64,000 nt of DNA from Trichobilharzia regenti (Eukaryota > Platyhelminthes > Trematoda > Strigeidida > Schistosomatidae). The stretch lies in assembly GCA_944472135.2 (NCBI GenBank), contig OX235265.1, forward strand, positions 47,279,459-47,343,458, in the 5' to 3' direction. The first letter of the stretch is position 1. Every line of letters starts with the position of its first letter. The notes beneath the pieces were generated by a model that was not told where the DNA came from, searched no databases, and worked only from the letters and a program-made list of their open reading frames with translations. Of the stretch, positions 54,175 to 63,760 are shown one piece after another. The position numbers and the translations under genes are program-made.

Positions 54175-55881
54175 ATGCCTGGGTCAAAGAAGGGACAGAG
54201 TGTCTTGGATGCAAACAGGAAAGTAAGTCATGGTGACTTGTCTGTTAATTGTAACGATGTGTCTGATGTTAAGCATGACATGGTTGATGTTACTGTTTCG
54301 CCGTTCAGGGATAATAGGAACATCAAACTCCCTAAATTTGAACCACGATGTTTTGATGGAAACCCGGCTGATTATTTACAATTTGTAAAGGAGTTTGAGA
54401 TCATGTTGAGTGGTTTTTTATTAAATGATGAATTGAAGTTAATGTATTTGATGAGATATTGCACTGGAGATGCTGCAAGAGCTATACAGTGCTGTAAGTT
54501 TATGAAGCCAAAAGAGGGCTACTACGAGGCTATGAGCATATTACGTCAAAGGTTTGGAAGACCTTCGATGATTGCAGGGAAATTATTCGAGGCTGTTAAG
54601 GGTAATGGTGGTCAATTACAGGATGACTCCCAGGCACTCACTGAGTTTTTAGATAATTTGCTAATTTACAAGAATGGAATGATTTCGATGAATCGCATGA
54701 GTGACCTCAACTCGAGTTTTATACTAGAAGTAATAGCAAGACGTCTACCTACTCGACTGCAAAGGAAGTGGGTGAAGATGAGCTCCCGTATGGAGGATGA
54801 GGGTATCGAGCCAAAGTTTGATGATATCCTGAAACTGGTAAATACTAGTGTCAATCAATCTATGAGCAAGTTTTCCAGTCTGTTAGATCTCACCCCTAGA
54901 ATAGAGCAGTCTGAGGGTAAAACGCACTCATTGATGACGAATAAGCCTCAGAGAGGTGGATATCGAGAAGACTCCATGATGTCTAGTAATGCATATAGAC
55001 CTAGTGAGTGTAACAGGTTTCGTAGTACATCCTCAACAGATAAGTTACAAGATGCAAGACAAACACGGCTTTGTTTTACACGTGTGCAAGAGGTGCATAC
55101 AGAAGTGAACTGTGAACCAGTGAGCAAGTTCAGTGATAAGCTAAATGTAAACTCCAGGCCTGACTCCGAATTGTGTGACGATAACGTTGTTGTGAAGAAG
55201 TCTGTAGTTGCAACTGGTAAGCCGTTGTTGAATAGAGTGTCACAGAATAGAGTTACTGCTTCAGAGTGGAGTTCTGACTCCAAAAGTTTACAAGGTATTA
55301 CTAGTCAGAGTGAAGTTATAAAACCTTTTATGATTTGCGAGGAGGAACCAAAATTGTCTACTTCTGTTATTAAAGAGTTTGAAAATGATGAAGTTGACGG
55401 TAAATTGAATATTCGTGATAATGATCATGATACTTCACAGTTGTCTTTGGTTGATCATGATGAGATGAGGGATATGCCTACTACTGCTAAGTTAAATAAA
55501 GGTTCTGTACAACTACAACGTGAAGTAGAATTGAACGCAGATGCAGTTCCAAAAGGTGTGCATACTTGTGAGACAGTCAGTGTAATTGATCAGCGTGTAG
55601 CCCACCTATCATCAGATGATAGTGCTAAACCCGAACTAGTAGTGAAAGACAGCAGTGGTGGTAATCTTGCAGTTGGACAACTATCTGAGAGCCGAACAAG
55701 AACAGCTTCTGATCCACCACTAAGTTCATCACCTTGTGTCACTCAGTCATCGTTGGTGTTTTCATCCACAATGAAACAGATGCCCATCAACTCAAGTATC
55801 TTGTGCAATGACTATGATAGTATTGGTGCGTTTGAAAGGACGAAGATATTGGTCAGTTTAGTGTGGATAAGCCAAGTGTAA
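54175..55881 (+). CDS. BEL/Pao-type Gag
   Basis: 568 residues from the first good ATG (54175); the frame is open upstream to at least 54082. Core: LPKFEPRCFDGNPADYLQFV, then LNDELKLMYLMRYCTGDAAR, YYEAMSILRQRFGRP and ARRLPTRLQRKW, the capsid-like order of BEL/Pao Gag (LPKF-GNP-DY--F---F, K--YL---TG-A---I, Y--A---L--RFG). A zinc-knuckle-like C-x2-R-x4-H-x4-C lies at 55072-55113, with Arg where the second Cys should be. The C-terminal half is Ser/Asp-rich with no pol homology. Ends at TAA 55881. Confidence 0.8.
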   Translation: MPGSKKGQSVLDANRKVSHGDLSVNCNDVSDVKHDMVDVTVSPFRDNRNIKLPKFEPRCFDGNPADYLQFVKEFEIMLSGFLLNDELKLMYLMRYCTGDAARAIQCCKFMKPKEGYYEAMSILRQRFGRPSMIAGKLFEAVKGNGGQLQDDSQALTEFLDNLLIYKNGMISMNRMSDLNSSFILEVIARRLPTRLQRKWVKMSSRMEDEGIEPKFDDILKLVNTSVNQSMSKFSSLLDLTPRIEQSEGKTHSLMTNKPQRGGYREDSMMSSNAYRPSECNRFRSTSSTDKLQDARQTRLCFTRVQEVHTEVNCEPVSKFSDKLNVNSRPDSELCDDNVVVKKSVVATGKPLLNRVSQNRVTASEWSSDSKSLQGITSQSEVIKPFMICEEEPKLSTSVIKEFENDEVDGKLNIRDNDHDTSQLSLVDHDEMRDMPTTAKLNKGSVQLQREVELNADAVPKGVHTCETVSVIDQRVAHLSSDDSAKPELVVKDSSGGNLAVGQLSESRTRTASDPPLSSSPCVTQSSLVFSSTMKQMPINSSILCNDYDSIGAFERTKILVSLVWISQV

Positions 55882-56129
55882 AGGAGAGAGTTATTGTTAA
55901 ATTGACTTGCACGAATAAAGGCATTTCTAGTTTCAAGTTACTATTTGAATGTTATTATCTTTGGTGTAAATTACTCTGTTTCTATACTTGGTTGATGAGA
56001 TATGTCGTGTGTTTGTTGGTCATCTATATTCTACGATACAATGACATGGGCGTGTTGCCGTTCAGATTTGAGGATATAGCTGATAGAAGGAAGTTAGCAA
56101 ATGAACTCTGCGACGATTTTCCAACCTAG
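55863..56129 (+). CDS. small downstream ORF in the LTR element, uncertain
   Basis: 88 codons in a different frame overlapping the gag end: KLLFECYYLWCKLLCFYTWL, then VVCLLVIYILRYND, one or two hydrophobic segments. It could be a pol-derived leftover or chance. No family recognised. Confidence 0.25.
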   Translation: MDKPSVKERVIVKLTCTNKGISSFKLLFECYYLWCKLLCFYTWLMRYVVCLLVIYILRYNDMGVLPFRFEDIADRRKLANELCDDFPT

Positions 56130-56133
56130 GGCG

Positions 56134-56583
56134 TCAACCTGAGAAGGGTTGTAGGCGTACTGGTGTAAGTCCTACAGTTCTTCAAAGGGTAGCGCATCAA
56201 TGAGCAGTCCAATGTGCTTGGTGTATGATCTTGTACATATGTTCATATTGTATATACTGAATTGATATCATCTGTCATCTAGCTGTTGGTAATTCTGTTT
56301 GTGTCCGGACGACTTCCACTTGGATCATCAACCTGAGAAGGAATGTAGGCGTACTGCTGTAAGTCCTACGGTTCTTCAAGGGTAGTTTGTCGTGTCAGAA
56401 TCCACAACATTTGATGTGTTGATTGTACATATGTTTGTGTTAAATAGTTGTGTGAGTTCCAATTGATGTAATTGTTGGTTAATCTTGTTTGTGTCTGGAC
56501 ATTCCACAACTTACAATCGTCAACCTGTGAAGGGTTACAGGCGTACTGGTGTAAGTCCTCCAATTCTTCAAAATAATTCCACC
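56134..56583 (+). repeat. 193-bp tandem repeat with hairpins, 2.3 units
   Basis: Units begin TCAACCTG at 56134, 56328 and 56520 (194 and 192 bp apart; the third is partial). Each starts with CAACCTGAGAAGGGTTG-like and TGTAGGCGTACTGGTGTAAG... followed by TCCTAC, which pairs with GTAGG. It lies after gag and is unlikely to be coding. Confidence 0.85.
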
Positions 56584-57279
56584 AAGACATGATCCGCGAG
56601 GTTATTTGTACTGTTTGTGTATACGTGTGGTGTGTCTTCGCAATTTGTGATTTTGGATCAGTTGTGTTTACTCGTTGTTTTCGTGCCTTGTTTTTATTGC
56701 ATAATTTTGTTAAAATTTTCGTCGTGATTACTTCTGAAGTTGTTTCGAGTCTTCTACATCCGTGAATGAATTGATTGATGTTAAGGACAGCAGATGGGTC
56801 GTATACGCCGGGGAGGCTAGGCTATTGCTGAGAATGAAATGCACACGGAGATAATTGTTAGCTGCGGTCCGACACGCCGGGGAGAAAGAGTGTAAACGAC
56901 TGAGGCTCGCATGCGTCACCGCTACTAGAACTGAGGCAGAATGAGTGACAAGCGATTTCAATGGTAATTGGTAGTGAGTAATTAAGAGGATGTGCGTAGA
57001 GTATCGTGAGGTGCTGCCATGGTCACTTTGCATTCTGCAAGAGTCATTCTAGCAAATGGCGATTGTGTTGCAAGATGTCAAGAGGAGGTCTCTGTCTGGA
57101 GGCGCAGGTCGTCAGCGATGTGTGAGATTGTGCTGTGGGTATGCTTGTGGTGTGTTGGCTTTTCTGTTTGTTTTCCATTTCAGCTCTGTCCGTGTGACCC
57201 AGGTTCTCGCAATGGCATCCAAGTCAACGTGCATTGGTCGTGAAGGAAAAAAGGGTTGGATCCCTTTTTTGCCGGGGAG
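56584..57279 (+). other. untranslated-looking 3' internal region of the LTR element
   Basis: GC-richer than the rest. The CGCCGGGGAG word of the presumed polypurine tract also occurs at about 56807 and 56872. An open frame at 57019-57243 has a hydrophobic stretch (IVLWVCLWCVGFSVCFPF) but no recognised env similarity. Confidence 0.4.
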
Positions 57280-57639
57280 TGTCAATGGAGTTGAAGATTG
57301 AACGATCAATTCTTGGTTGTTTGCTCAAAATCAACTTCCCCAATTTTCGCGGAGGCATCAATACGACAGTCATCGTCTCATCGGTCGCTGTTCAGAAAGA
57401 AGAGTGAAACATCGTCAGAAGTAATCTTATGATTTATTATTGTAATATTTGTTTTCAGACCTTAGTTCGCTTATTCCTTTTATATGTTGGTGTAACAATA
57501 AACAAATCTAAAGCGGCAGATCAGTGTTTTGGTTTTTGCGTCCGTTATAACTAAGCGTTTCTGAGAAATCTTCGAAGAACAGCGTGGGCCCGAGCGTAGC
57601 GAGAGCTGGGCATTAACGGTTTATGAGACGTGATTGACA
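57280..57639 (+). repeat. 3' LTR
   Basis: 360 bp, same ends as the 5' LTR (TGTCAATGGAG...GATTGACA), followed by GGCAC. Confidence 0.95.
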
Positions 57640-57644
57640 GGCAC

Positions 57645-57795
57645 TAAGACCTAGAATGGGCATTTCATCCCATTTGGGACTCATCGGTCAGACGTTTCAG
57701 TGAGGATGCCACCATTCACTGGGGATTTCAAGGGACATCCAGCTGGAAAGTCCCAAAATAAGATGAAATACGCATCCTGGATTTCACTACTAATC
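57645..57795 (-). repeat. Sm-alpha-like hammerhead repeat, right part
   Basis: Minus strand contains GAAATCCAGGATGCGTATTTC, CCCAGTGAATGGTGGC and a hammerhead core close to that of Sm-alpha. Split from 53580-53671 by the LTR element. Confidence 0.6.
57663..57687 (-). ncRNA. hammerhead core of Sm-alpha type
   Basis: CCGATGA, GTCCCAAATGGGAT (5-bp stem II with AAAT-type loop), GAAA. One invariant base is changed (CTGATGA to CCGATGA), so activity is doubtful. Confidence 0.5.
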
Positions 57796-58083
57796 ACCAT
57801 CCACTGAATAATTCTAATTGTATTTATTTACCTGTTAATTAAAACTAATTTAAAGTGTTGAGGAAATAATTTTTTGTATTCGCAAAGAAAGTTCACCTTA
57901 TTTGTTCTTTTACTTCACTTTTCTCTCTCTCTCTCTCTAAATATAAAAAGTACGATAAGAAAATATAAATCAAAAACTTCTAATATTTTATTAAATAACA
58001 AAAAGACTTCCAGAGATGACTTTCGAAATAGATGATGATTAATACTTTATATATATAAAGAATAAATAATTATCCAAACTCAC

Positions 58084-58145
58084 TTTACGATGTGATAATA
58101 CCAAGACAGAAATCTATCCCATGGATATTCCGGAGCTAGAAACTG
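58084..58145 (-). CDS. TTLL3: TTLL3/8-type tubulin glycylase, short exon
   Basis: Acceptor CTTCATAG|CAG (or ATAGCAG|TTT, 3 nt shorter, same frame), donor GTAAA|GTGAGT. Encodes QFLAPEYPWDRFLSWYYHIV and a split Lys. TTLL3 proteins have a W--FL-RYY-VV-type helix at this place, before the KPG exon. Starts on a codon boundary, ends 2 nt into a codon, fitting 60196 and 51878. Confidence 0.8.
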
Positions 58146-58249
58146 CTATGAAGTAAGTAAAAACATAAATGCAAATATAATTATTATTATTATGAAGATT
58201 ATGTAGCGGTAAGAAAAGATTTGAGCATGTTATTATATTGTTATCACTT

Positions 58250-58720
58250 TTATACCCTAAGGTTCCGAGTGAAACATTGGACTTCAGAAGCACATCACCA
58301 TATCATAACAGTCTCCTGAAGTCTGCTTTAGGCGGCCCCTATGATTGCCCACAAGTTTTTCATTTTTTCTTCACACTATCTCTTCTGTATCAACGTCAGA
58401 CCTAAGCCCCCAACTCCTCGTTCCCCATTTGAATTCCACTGGATAGCCTATCTGGCTCGTGATGTCGCTCAACAGTCTCCATCTGCGGTTCCTCCTAATA
58501 TTATTTTTGGAAATAGGTTGTTTGTCGGTTGGTTGTCAGACGTTCCTGCTGTTTATCCCTGTTGGTTAGCCATCTGATCTTCACTATCGAGCCATCGGGG
58601 AGAGAAGGAGGGTGGATTTCGATGGAAGTTTGTAGTAGTCTGTCAGAAATGCTCTCCCTAACATGTGCATCAAATCTCTGAACCGTACAGAAAGCTAAAT
58701 AACTTGAAACCATTGTGTTA
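58250..58720 (-). pseudogene. RTE LINE 3' relic
   Basis: Same block order as other RTE tails (CCTAAGGTTCCGAGTG; CATTTGAATTCCACTGG; CATCTGATCTTCACTATCGAGC), heavily mutated. Confidence 0.55.
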
Positions 58721-58897
58721 ACTGTAGTACATTTTTGTCTAAGGGTTTCTAAAGTCAGCTAGCATAAAGCCATTTAACAGTGTACTATGTTTGTTGGCAA
58801 TTATCACCAGACTAGCTACAAACTGATAGAGAAGCAGTACATAAACCTGCGACACCTAGAAGGCGCTCCATATCAAGACTTGTAAGCAGAAACCACC

Positions 58898-58899
<2 letters not shown>

Positions 58900-58940
<41 letters not shown>
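58900..58940. repeat. (AT)n microsatellite
   Basis: About 20 AT units, adjoining an RTE fragment. Confidence 0.9.
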
Positions 58941-58943
<3 letters not shown>

Positions 58944-59150
58944 TTATGCCTTCGAGGGGAGCCCGAATGGGAGAAGACGAGTCGGGAGTCCAAACGTGAC
59001 ATAAAGAAGATGAATTGAGGAAGAAATGAAAGCTAATGGACAATTGTCGAACCAGTTAAAGGTGACTGTAGAGACTGGCTTGAAATGGCAATATGCCATC
59101 GAAGTCCTATGTCCCACTAAAAACCCAAGGAGAATAATAATAGTATAATA
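58941..59150 (+). pseudogene. RTE LINE 3' end relic
   Basis: GGAGCCCGAATGGGAGAAGA (the EWNPKGKR-type region), GAATTGAGGAAGAAATGAAAG (EEEMK), CATCGAAGTCCTATGTCCC and an AATAATAATAG tail. Confidence 0.6.
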
Positions 59151-59204
59151 ATATATAATTTTCGTTATCCGTAAAAAGATAAACAGTCAGGATGTCAAAA
59201 CATA

Positions 59205-59460
59205 CTAACCAATACAGAATCTTCAAAAGAATGGTTACTAAACAAAGAATACTCTTTTCGATAACTTCATCATCAGGTTCTACAGTTATATATACACATT
59301 ATAGTGAATGAATGAATTAGTGTTATGAACAACATTAATGTTGTTTAAATAACATCGAATCAATAATATTGATAGATCACAGCTCAATAGTATCAACACA
59401 AAATAAGCTGAATGTCAGAAAATTAGGAAGAATTCATGAGTTTATAGTCTCTACTGAAGG
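59205..59460 (-). repeat. Penelope-like terminal region, single arm
   Basis: Inverted relative to 46420-46690 with very high similarity. The CTGATGA/GAAA block is at 59256-59276 on the minus strand. Confidence 0.55.
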
Positions 59461-59479
59461 CCAAGGCAGTCTGTCTGTT

Positions 59480-59830
59480 TGTGTGTTTTCGACATAAAAC
59501 TTTGCACCGATGTGTGGCAGTTGAAGTTGCCACACCCCATGTAGCACACAAAGCAAGAGAAGAAGGTAGAAGAAATGCATAATAGAAACGGTAAACAGAG
59601 GTGTGAGACAAAGGAATAGTGATAACGGAGAACAAAACAGTTTCATTGGAAATCATGGATCACAAGGAGTGGATGCATCTGCGCCGTTGAGAACGATTTT
59701 GAGCCATAGCACCAATAGTTCCCAACGATTGGTTTTTACCGTCCCGAGTATCCTAACCAGGAAGTCTACACCAAGGCAGTAGTTGGGGGCTGGACTTGCT
59801 TCTTTTGAACATAGAGGACTGGTTGTTTGA
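59480..59830 (+). repeat. unclassified dispersed repeat X, copy 2
   Basis: Longer copy of the repeat at 3604-3835, with extra sequence between TAGCACACAAAGCAAGAG and CGATTGGTTTTTACC. Confidence 0.45.
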
Positions 59831-60195
59831 GGCGAATTGCAAAAGCCTCTGCTGTTTGGAGCCTGTGGTGCTTCGATGTTTTTGGTAATTTATTAGGCAC
59901 CCGATAGATGACAGAGAAGGATTTTCAACGCACCAGAATCATCAGCCCGAAAAAGTGATAGATTGAAATAATAATAATTATTATTATGACAAGTACTATG
60001 CTTCATTTCAGCTAAAAAATCTAAAAATAGGAAAAAAACCAAAAGAAAACTAAAAGTTTGATTAATAGACGGAAGGTCTACCTGTGTTCCTAATGCTTGA
60101 CTACAAAAGAGACATGACTAAGCTATATTTCCGTCTAAGACGGTCAGGAAAAAAACAGTTACTCAGATTACAACAAGACAAAACAAAAAATCTAC

Positions 60196-60320
60196 CTTTT
60201 TTGATTTATCCAAATCATCATTGTGCTTAAATCGTAGAAATTCTTGACATTGAAATATAGCAAAATTTACAATTTCGTTTGGTGTTTGAATTATTTTTGA
60301 TGAATCATTCGGTGGTGAGT
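60196..60320 (-). CDS. TTLL3: TTLL3/8-type tubulin glycylase, first exon in window
   Basis: Acceptor TTCTATTACAG, donor AAAAAG|GTAGAT. Encodes DSPPNDSSKIIQTPNEIVNF then AIFQCQEFLRFKHNDDLDKS. It corresponds to the helical segment ahead of the ATP-grasp core (human TTLL3: EF-DEAL-ACEEYL-----DIDKD). The first 2 nt complete a codon from an exon not found between here and 64000, so the protein starts outside the window. Confidence 0.75.
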
Positions 60321-60444
60321 CTGTAATAGAAGAAATGTTTGCCTGTTCAAATGAGACTAATTTAGAGGTAAGCGTTCCTCACTTTCACATAACAAACAGC
60401 ACTTATTCAGATTATAGTTTTTGTAGACTGTTTGATTAATTTTA

Positions 60445-60625
60445 CCGTAGATTTCATCACAAATCAGTTAGAGAATTATTGAAAACCAAGCAGCACTGAA
60501 CAGATTTGCCTGTCTCGTTTAGATCCTGCCAATAGCCCGAATCTGTCGCCCCGCTAGAGTCCCAAATTTGGATAAGACAGCTGTTCAATACCACATGATT
60601 TTCAGTGGTTCTCTGAACTGATGTA
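60445..60625. repeat. hammerhead tRNA-SINE fragments in inverted array
   Basis: 60445-60505 is a minus-strand tail (ATTTCATCACAAATCAGTTAG) and 60540-60622 a plus-strand piece with AGTCCCAAATTTGGAT and AGCTGTTC. The tRNA-like part is gone. Confidence 0.5.
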
Positions 60626-60734
60626 CACAAAAGACAAAATGTACGGTGAAACAAACATTACTTCCCATGAATCTAGTGAGGAACTTAACTTTCCATTGCG
60701 AAAAAAATCGCCACTGAAGTTTTCCATGATTAAC

Positions 60735-61735
60735 TAAGTATATTGTATAAAACATAAAATAGTTGAGGAAAGAATATCCTCTTCGATAAATTCCTCTTCT
60801 GAACCTACAATAACACATATATTTATATACATAGAATATTCTAGAATAGTAGTCAATAACAATACTAGTGTTTTTTAAATAGTATCGATTTGTTAAGTAA
60901 GATCAACGGAATTACATTTAATTAAAAATGCTTAAATAATAATAATAAAGATATTGCAGCAAATAGAATATCAACTAAAATGAGGAAAATTTCACAAAAA
61001 TTGAGGATCTTTCAAACCTAGATGGCCAAGCTAAGTATAATGTCTGAACTAGCTTCATTTGGACTCAGAAATTAGGCTTCTTAGTGTGAATCCCAACAAC
61101 TTCAGCAATATTTAGTAATCGAACTCTTATGGCGAAGTTAAGATTTGTAAATGACTTTGAAAGCCATCTTGGTAACGTCAGTCATGTGTTCTGTATCCAC
61201 AAGGTGAGATAGAATAGCGCTACAAATAGATTTAGTTTGTCCTTCACTTAACCATGCAAGGTGATGTTCTGAAATTCGACGAGAAACATGTCTAATTGTA
61301 CGGCCTGTGTAATCTTAACTTCGCCGTAAGGGTTCGATTATTAAATATTACTGAGGCCGTTGGGATCCACATTAGGAGGTCTAATTTATGCGTCCAAAAG
61401 AAGCTAGTTCAGACATTATCCTTACGTTGGAGATCTAGGTTTGAATGATCCTCAGTTTTTGTGGAATTTTCCTAATTTTAGTTGATATTCTATTGCCATT
61501 GTATCTTTATTATTATTATTGTTATAATTTAAGCATCTTTAATGAACTGTAGTTCCATTGATCTTACTTTACAAATCTATATTATTTAAAAAACACTAAT
61601 ATTGTTATTGACTGCTATTCTAGAATATTCTATGTTTATAAACATATATATATATATATATATAATTGTAGAACCCGAAGATGAAATTATTGAAAAGGAT
61701 ATTCTTTCCTCAACTATTTTGTGTTTTCTAAATGT
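60735..61735 (-). mobile_element. Penelope-like element fragment with about 400-bp inverted ends
   Basis: Arms about 60735-61135 and 61310-61735 are inverted copies (TTCGATTACTAAATATTGC-like motif mirrored; TTCTAGAATATTCTA in both). The loop between them, on the minus strand, reads TIRHVSRRISEHHLAWLSEG and SICSAILSHLVDTEH, the C-terminal half of a GIY-YIG nuclease of Penelope type. Confidence 0.7.
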
Positions 61736-61789
61736 TTGAATGAATATTTTCGCTGTAAGTATATTGTGATTGATTTTACTTATTGTATA

Positions 61790-61985
61790 TTCATTGACGA
61801 CAAGGTTTTAAGCAGCATTGTTGTTATTTTTACGGAGTGGAGTGGCTAGCCTTATGCCCTATCTTCCCTCTTTACTGTGCTTACTACCAGCCAAGCAGGG
61901 TTAACGAGTGCGTTTGTTGGCCAGGGTTCGAACCCAGTCCACATGCGTGTTTGGTGTGCATTCTACCGTCGAACCACCAGTCCAT
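61790..61985 (-). repeat. tRNA-Cys-like SINE, degenerate
   Basis: Body GGAGTGGCTAGCCTTATGCCC, box B CAGGGTTCGAACCC, box A region TCTACCGTCGAACCACC on the minus strand. Confidence 0.65.
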
Positions 61986-62450
61986 AATCCGGCTGAAATA
62001 GATTCAGAGATCAAAATGTTAACCTTGGATTATTGTTGCACCATCAGTATCTGTCTATAGTAAGATAATGTTTCTGGATTTATAATTGTGCAGTCTAAGA
62101 AAGAAGTTGCTAAAAGAAGTTGTCCATCCAGATCTTTCTTGTTTCGACTAATACCTAATATGAATTTTATCAATCATGTAAGTTTCATCTTGATTGCATA
62201 GACCAACTAATTTTGAACTAATTTTTAAACTTATAATTATTTTCAGGATAATGAATTATAACTCCGCTCAATATGATTCAGTGTGCTGGCAATTTCCTGC
62301 ATTGTAAACGGTAAGTATTCTAAAAATCAGCATATATTAGCCTACTTGTTAGCCAGCCTTCCTGTCTACTTCATATTCCTAACCAAAATATATTATCCCG
62401 AGGTACTTGGTGTATAGCTAAGTGATCTTTCAGGTTTATGTTATTGCTTT

Positions 62451-62963
62451 CTACAACAGCTGGAAGTCGGATGCAAAATACATTTCTATTCTAGATATGA
62501 TGGAGAAGATTTGTAGCTCAAGTGGATGATTTTGATGTGATTGCATTCTCTGAGCTGGATAGTTAATTTGTGAAGCTTTCATCACCCTACTAGGAAACAT
62601 CTTCAGAGCATGCTTCAATTTGAAGTAAGCTTTCAGATTTCTCATCTCTCCTGGTGACTCTGAACGTGATTGGTTGCTTTTGGGTGTTTTCACGCCCTCT
62701 AGGCTACTTGTATTGGAACTGTTTGTTTCCTTGACTTGAAATTTGACCCTTTGTGTGTGAGATTTCCCTCTTACCAATTGGTGAACTTTGTCTGTCTCAA
62801 TGTGTCTATTGATTGATGATTCACTGGAATACCAGGCTTCTAAAAATTCTCTAGCATTCTTAGTGTTTCCTCTGTCTAATATTTGAACACTAGTTGTCCC
62901 AGTGGAATTGATGTCCGTGGTTGTCTGGATGTAGTGATATGAGGGAGTATATGTCATGTCTTT
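62451..62963 (-). mobile_element. Penelope-like GIY-YIG region, inverted left copy
   Basis: Minus-strand frame (168 codons) including VQILDRGNTKNAREFLEAWY, SSINRHIETDKVHQLVRG and LKHALKMFPSRVMKASQI. NTKNAREFLEAWY is the C-terminal GIY-YIG block of Penelope-like elements. The preceding part is out of frame (a 1-nt shift and an in-frame stop after HQFHWDN). Confidence 0.75.
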
Positions 62964-63262
62964 TGATGGTTAGCTTATGGTTACGGATACGAAGACCAAG
63001 AGGACGTCCACTTCGGAAGAACAACAGTAGTCATGGACAGAGAAGAATACACTATGAAGGCTGAAGACCTACTCAAAGATGAGGATGCATATCAACAACT
63101 CACAACAAATCCTATACAAATATTAGACAACCGGTTCCAAAGAATCTTAAACAAGCTCAGCAAAACAGGTCAGATCACAAAGCAAGACCGATGGCGAATG
63201 AGATCCAGTGGATCAGTCCTACCCCGACTCTACGGTAGACCCAAAATACACAAGCCAAACAG
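62964..63262 (+). pseudogene. Penelope-like reverse transcriptase, N-terminal piece
   Basis: Reads TTVVMDREEYTMKAEDLL, RFQRILNKLSKTGQITK and SVLPRLYGRPKIHKPNS. TTVVMD-EY and PRLYGLPKIHKP are the first RT motifs of Penelope-like elements. The catalytic motifs are deleted: the frame runs straight into the endonuclease copy at 63263. Confidence 0.75.
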
Positions 63263-63760
63263 CCGTCAAAAGACATGACATATACTCCCTCATATCACTA
63301 CATCCAGACAACCACGGACATCAATTCCACTGGGACAACTAGTGTTCAAATATTAGACAGAGGAAACACCAAGAATGCTAGAGAATTTTTAAAAGCCTGG
63401 TATTCCAGTGAATCATCAATTAATAGACACATTGAGACAGACAAAATTCACCTATTGGTAAGAGGGAAATCTCACACACAAAGGGTCAAATTTCAAGTCA
63501 AGGAAACAAACAGTTCCAATACAAGTAGCCTAGAGGGCGTGAAAACACACAAAAGCAACCAATCACGTTCAAAGTCACCAGGAGAGATGAGAAATCTGAA
63601 AGCTCACTTCAAATTGAAGCATGCGCTGAAGATGTTTCCTAGTAGGGTGATGAAAGCTTCACAAATTAACTATCCAGCTCAGAGGACGCAGTCACATCAA
63701 AAACATGTTCTATTCTATCTGGAATTCAACAGGTTAAACGGCATGCCTTCTAGTCAGTGA
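63263..63760 (+). mobile_element. Penelope-like GIY-YIG region, right copy
   Basis: Almost the same 500 bp as 62451-62963 but on the plus strand. It begins AAAAGACATGACATATACTC, and the RHDIYSLISLH start of the GIY-YIG end region is readable in another frame. Ends near TCACATCAAAAACATG. Shares the left copy's frame lesion. Confidence 0.75.

Larger units (their letters stand above)
53672..57639 (+). mobile_element. BEL/Pao-type LTR retrotransposon, gag-only (non-autonomous)
   Basis: 3968 bp bounded by 360-bp LTRs and the 5-bp duplication GGCAC (53667-53671 and 57640-57644). The internal region holds a gag-like ORF but no protease, RT, RNase H or integrase. A possible primer-binding site, TGGCGGATTC, lies about 22 nt after the 5' LTR, and a G-rich GCCGGGGAG lies just before the 3' LTR. 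Mobilisation would need proteins from another element. It sits in the TTLL intron between 51878 and 58084, antisense to the gene. Confidence 0.85.

Noticed and set aside
56134..56583. CRISPR-like array
   Set aside because: Units are about 193 bp, only 2.3 copies, inside an LTR element of an animal genome.
57019..57301. Hydrophobic frames before the 3' LTR as an envelope-like gene
   Set aside because: Short, overlapping in two frames, without signal or cleavage features; composition follows the local base content.
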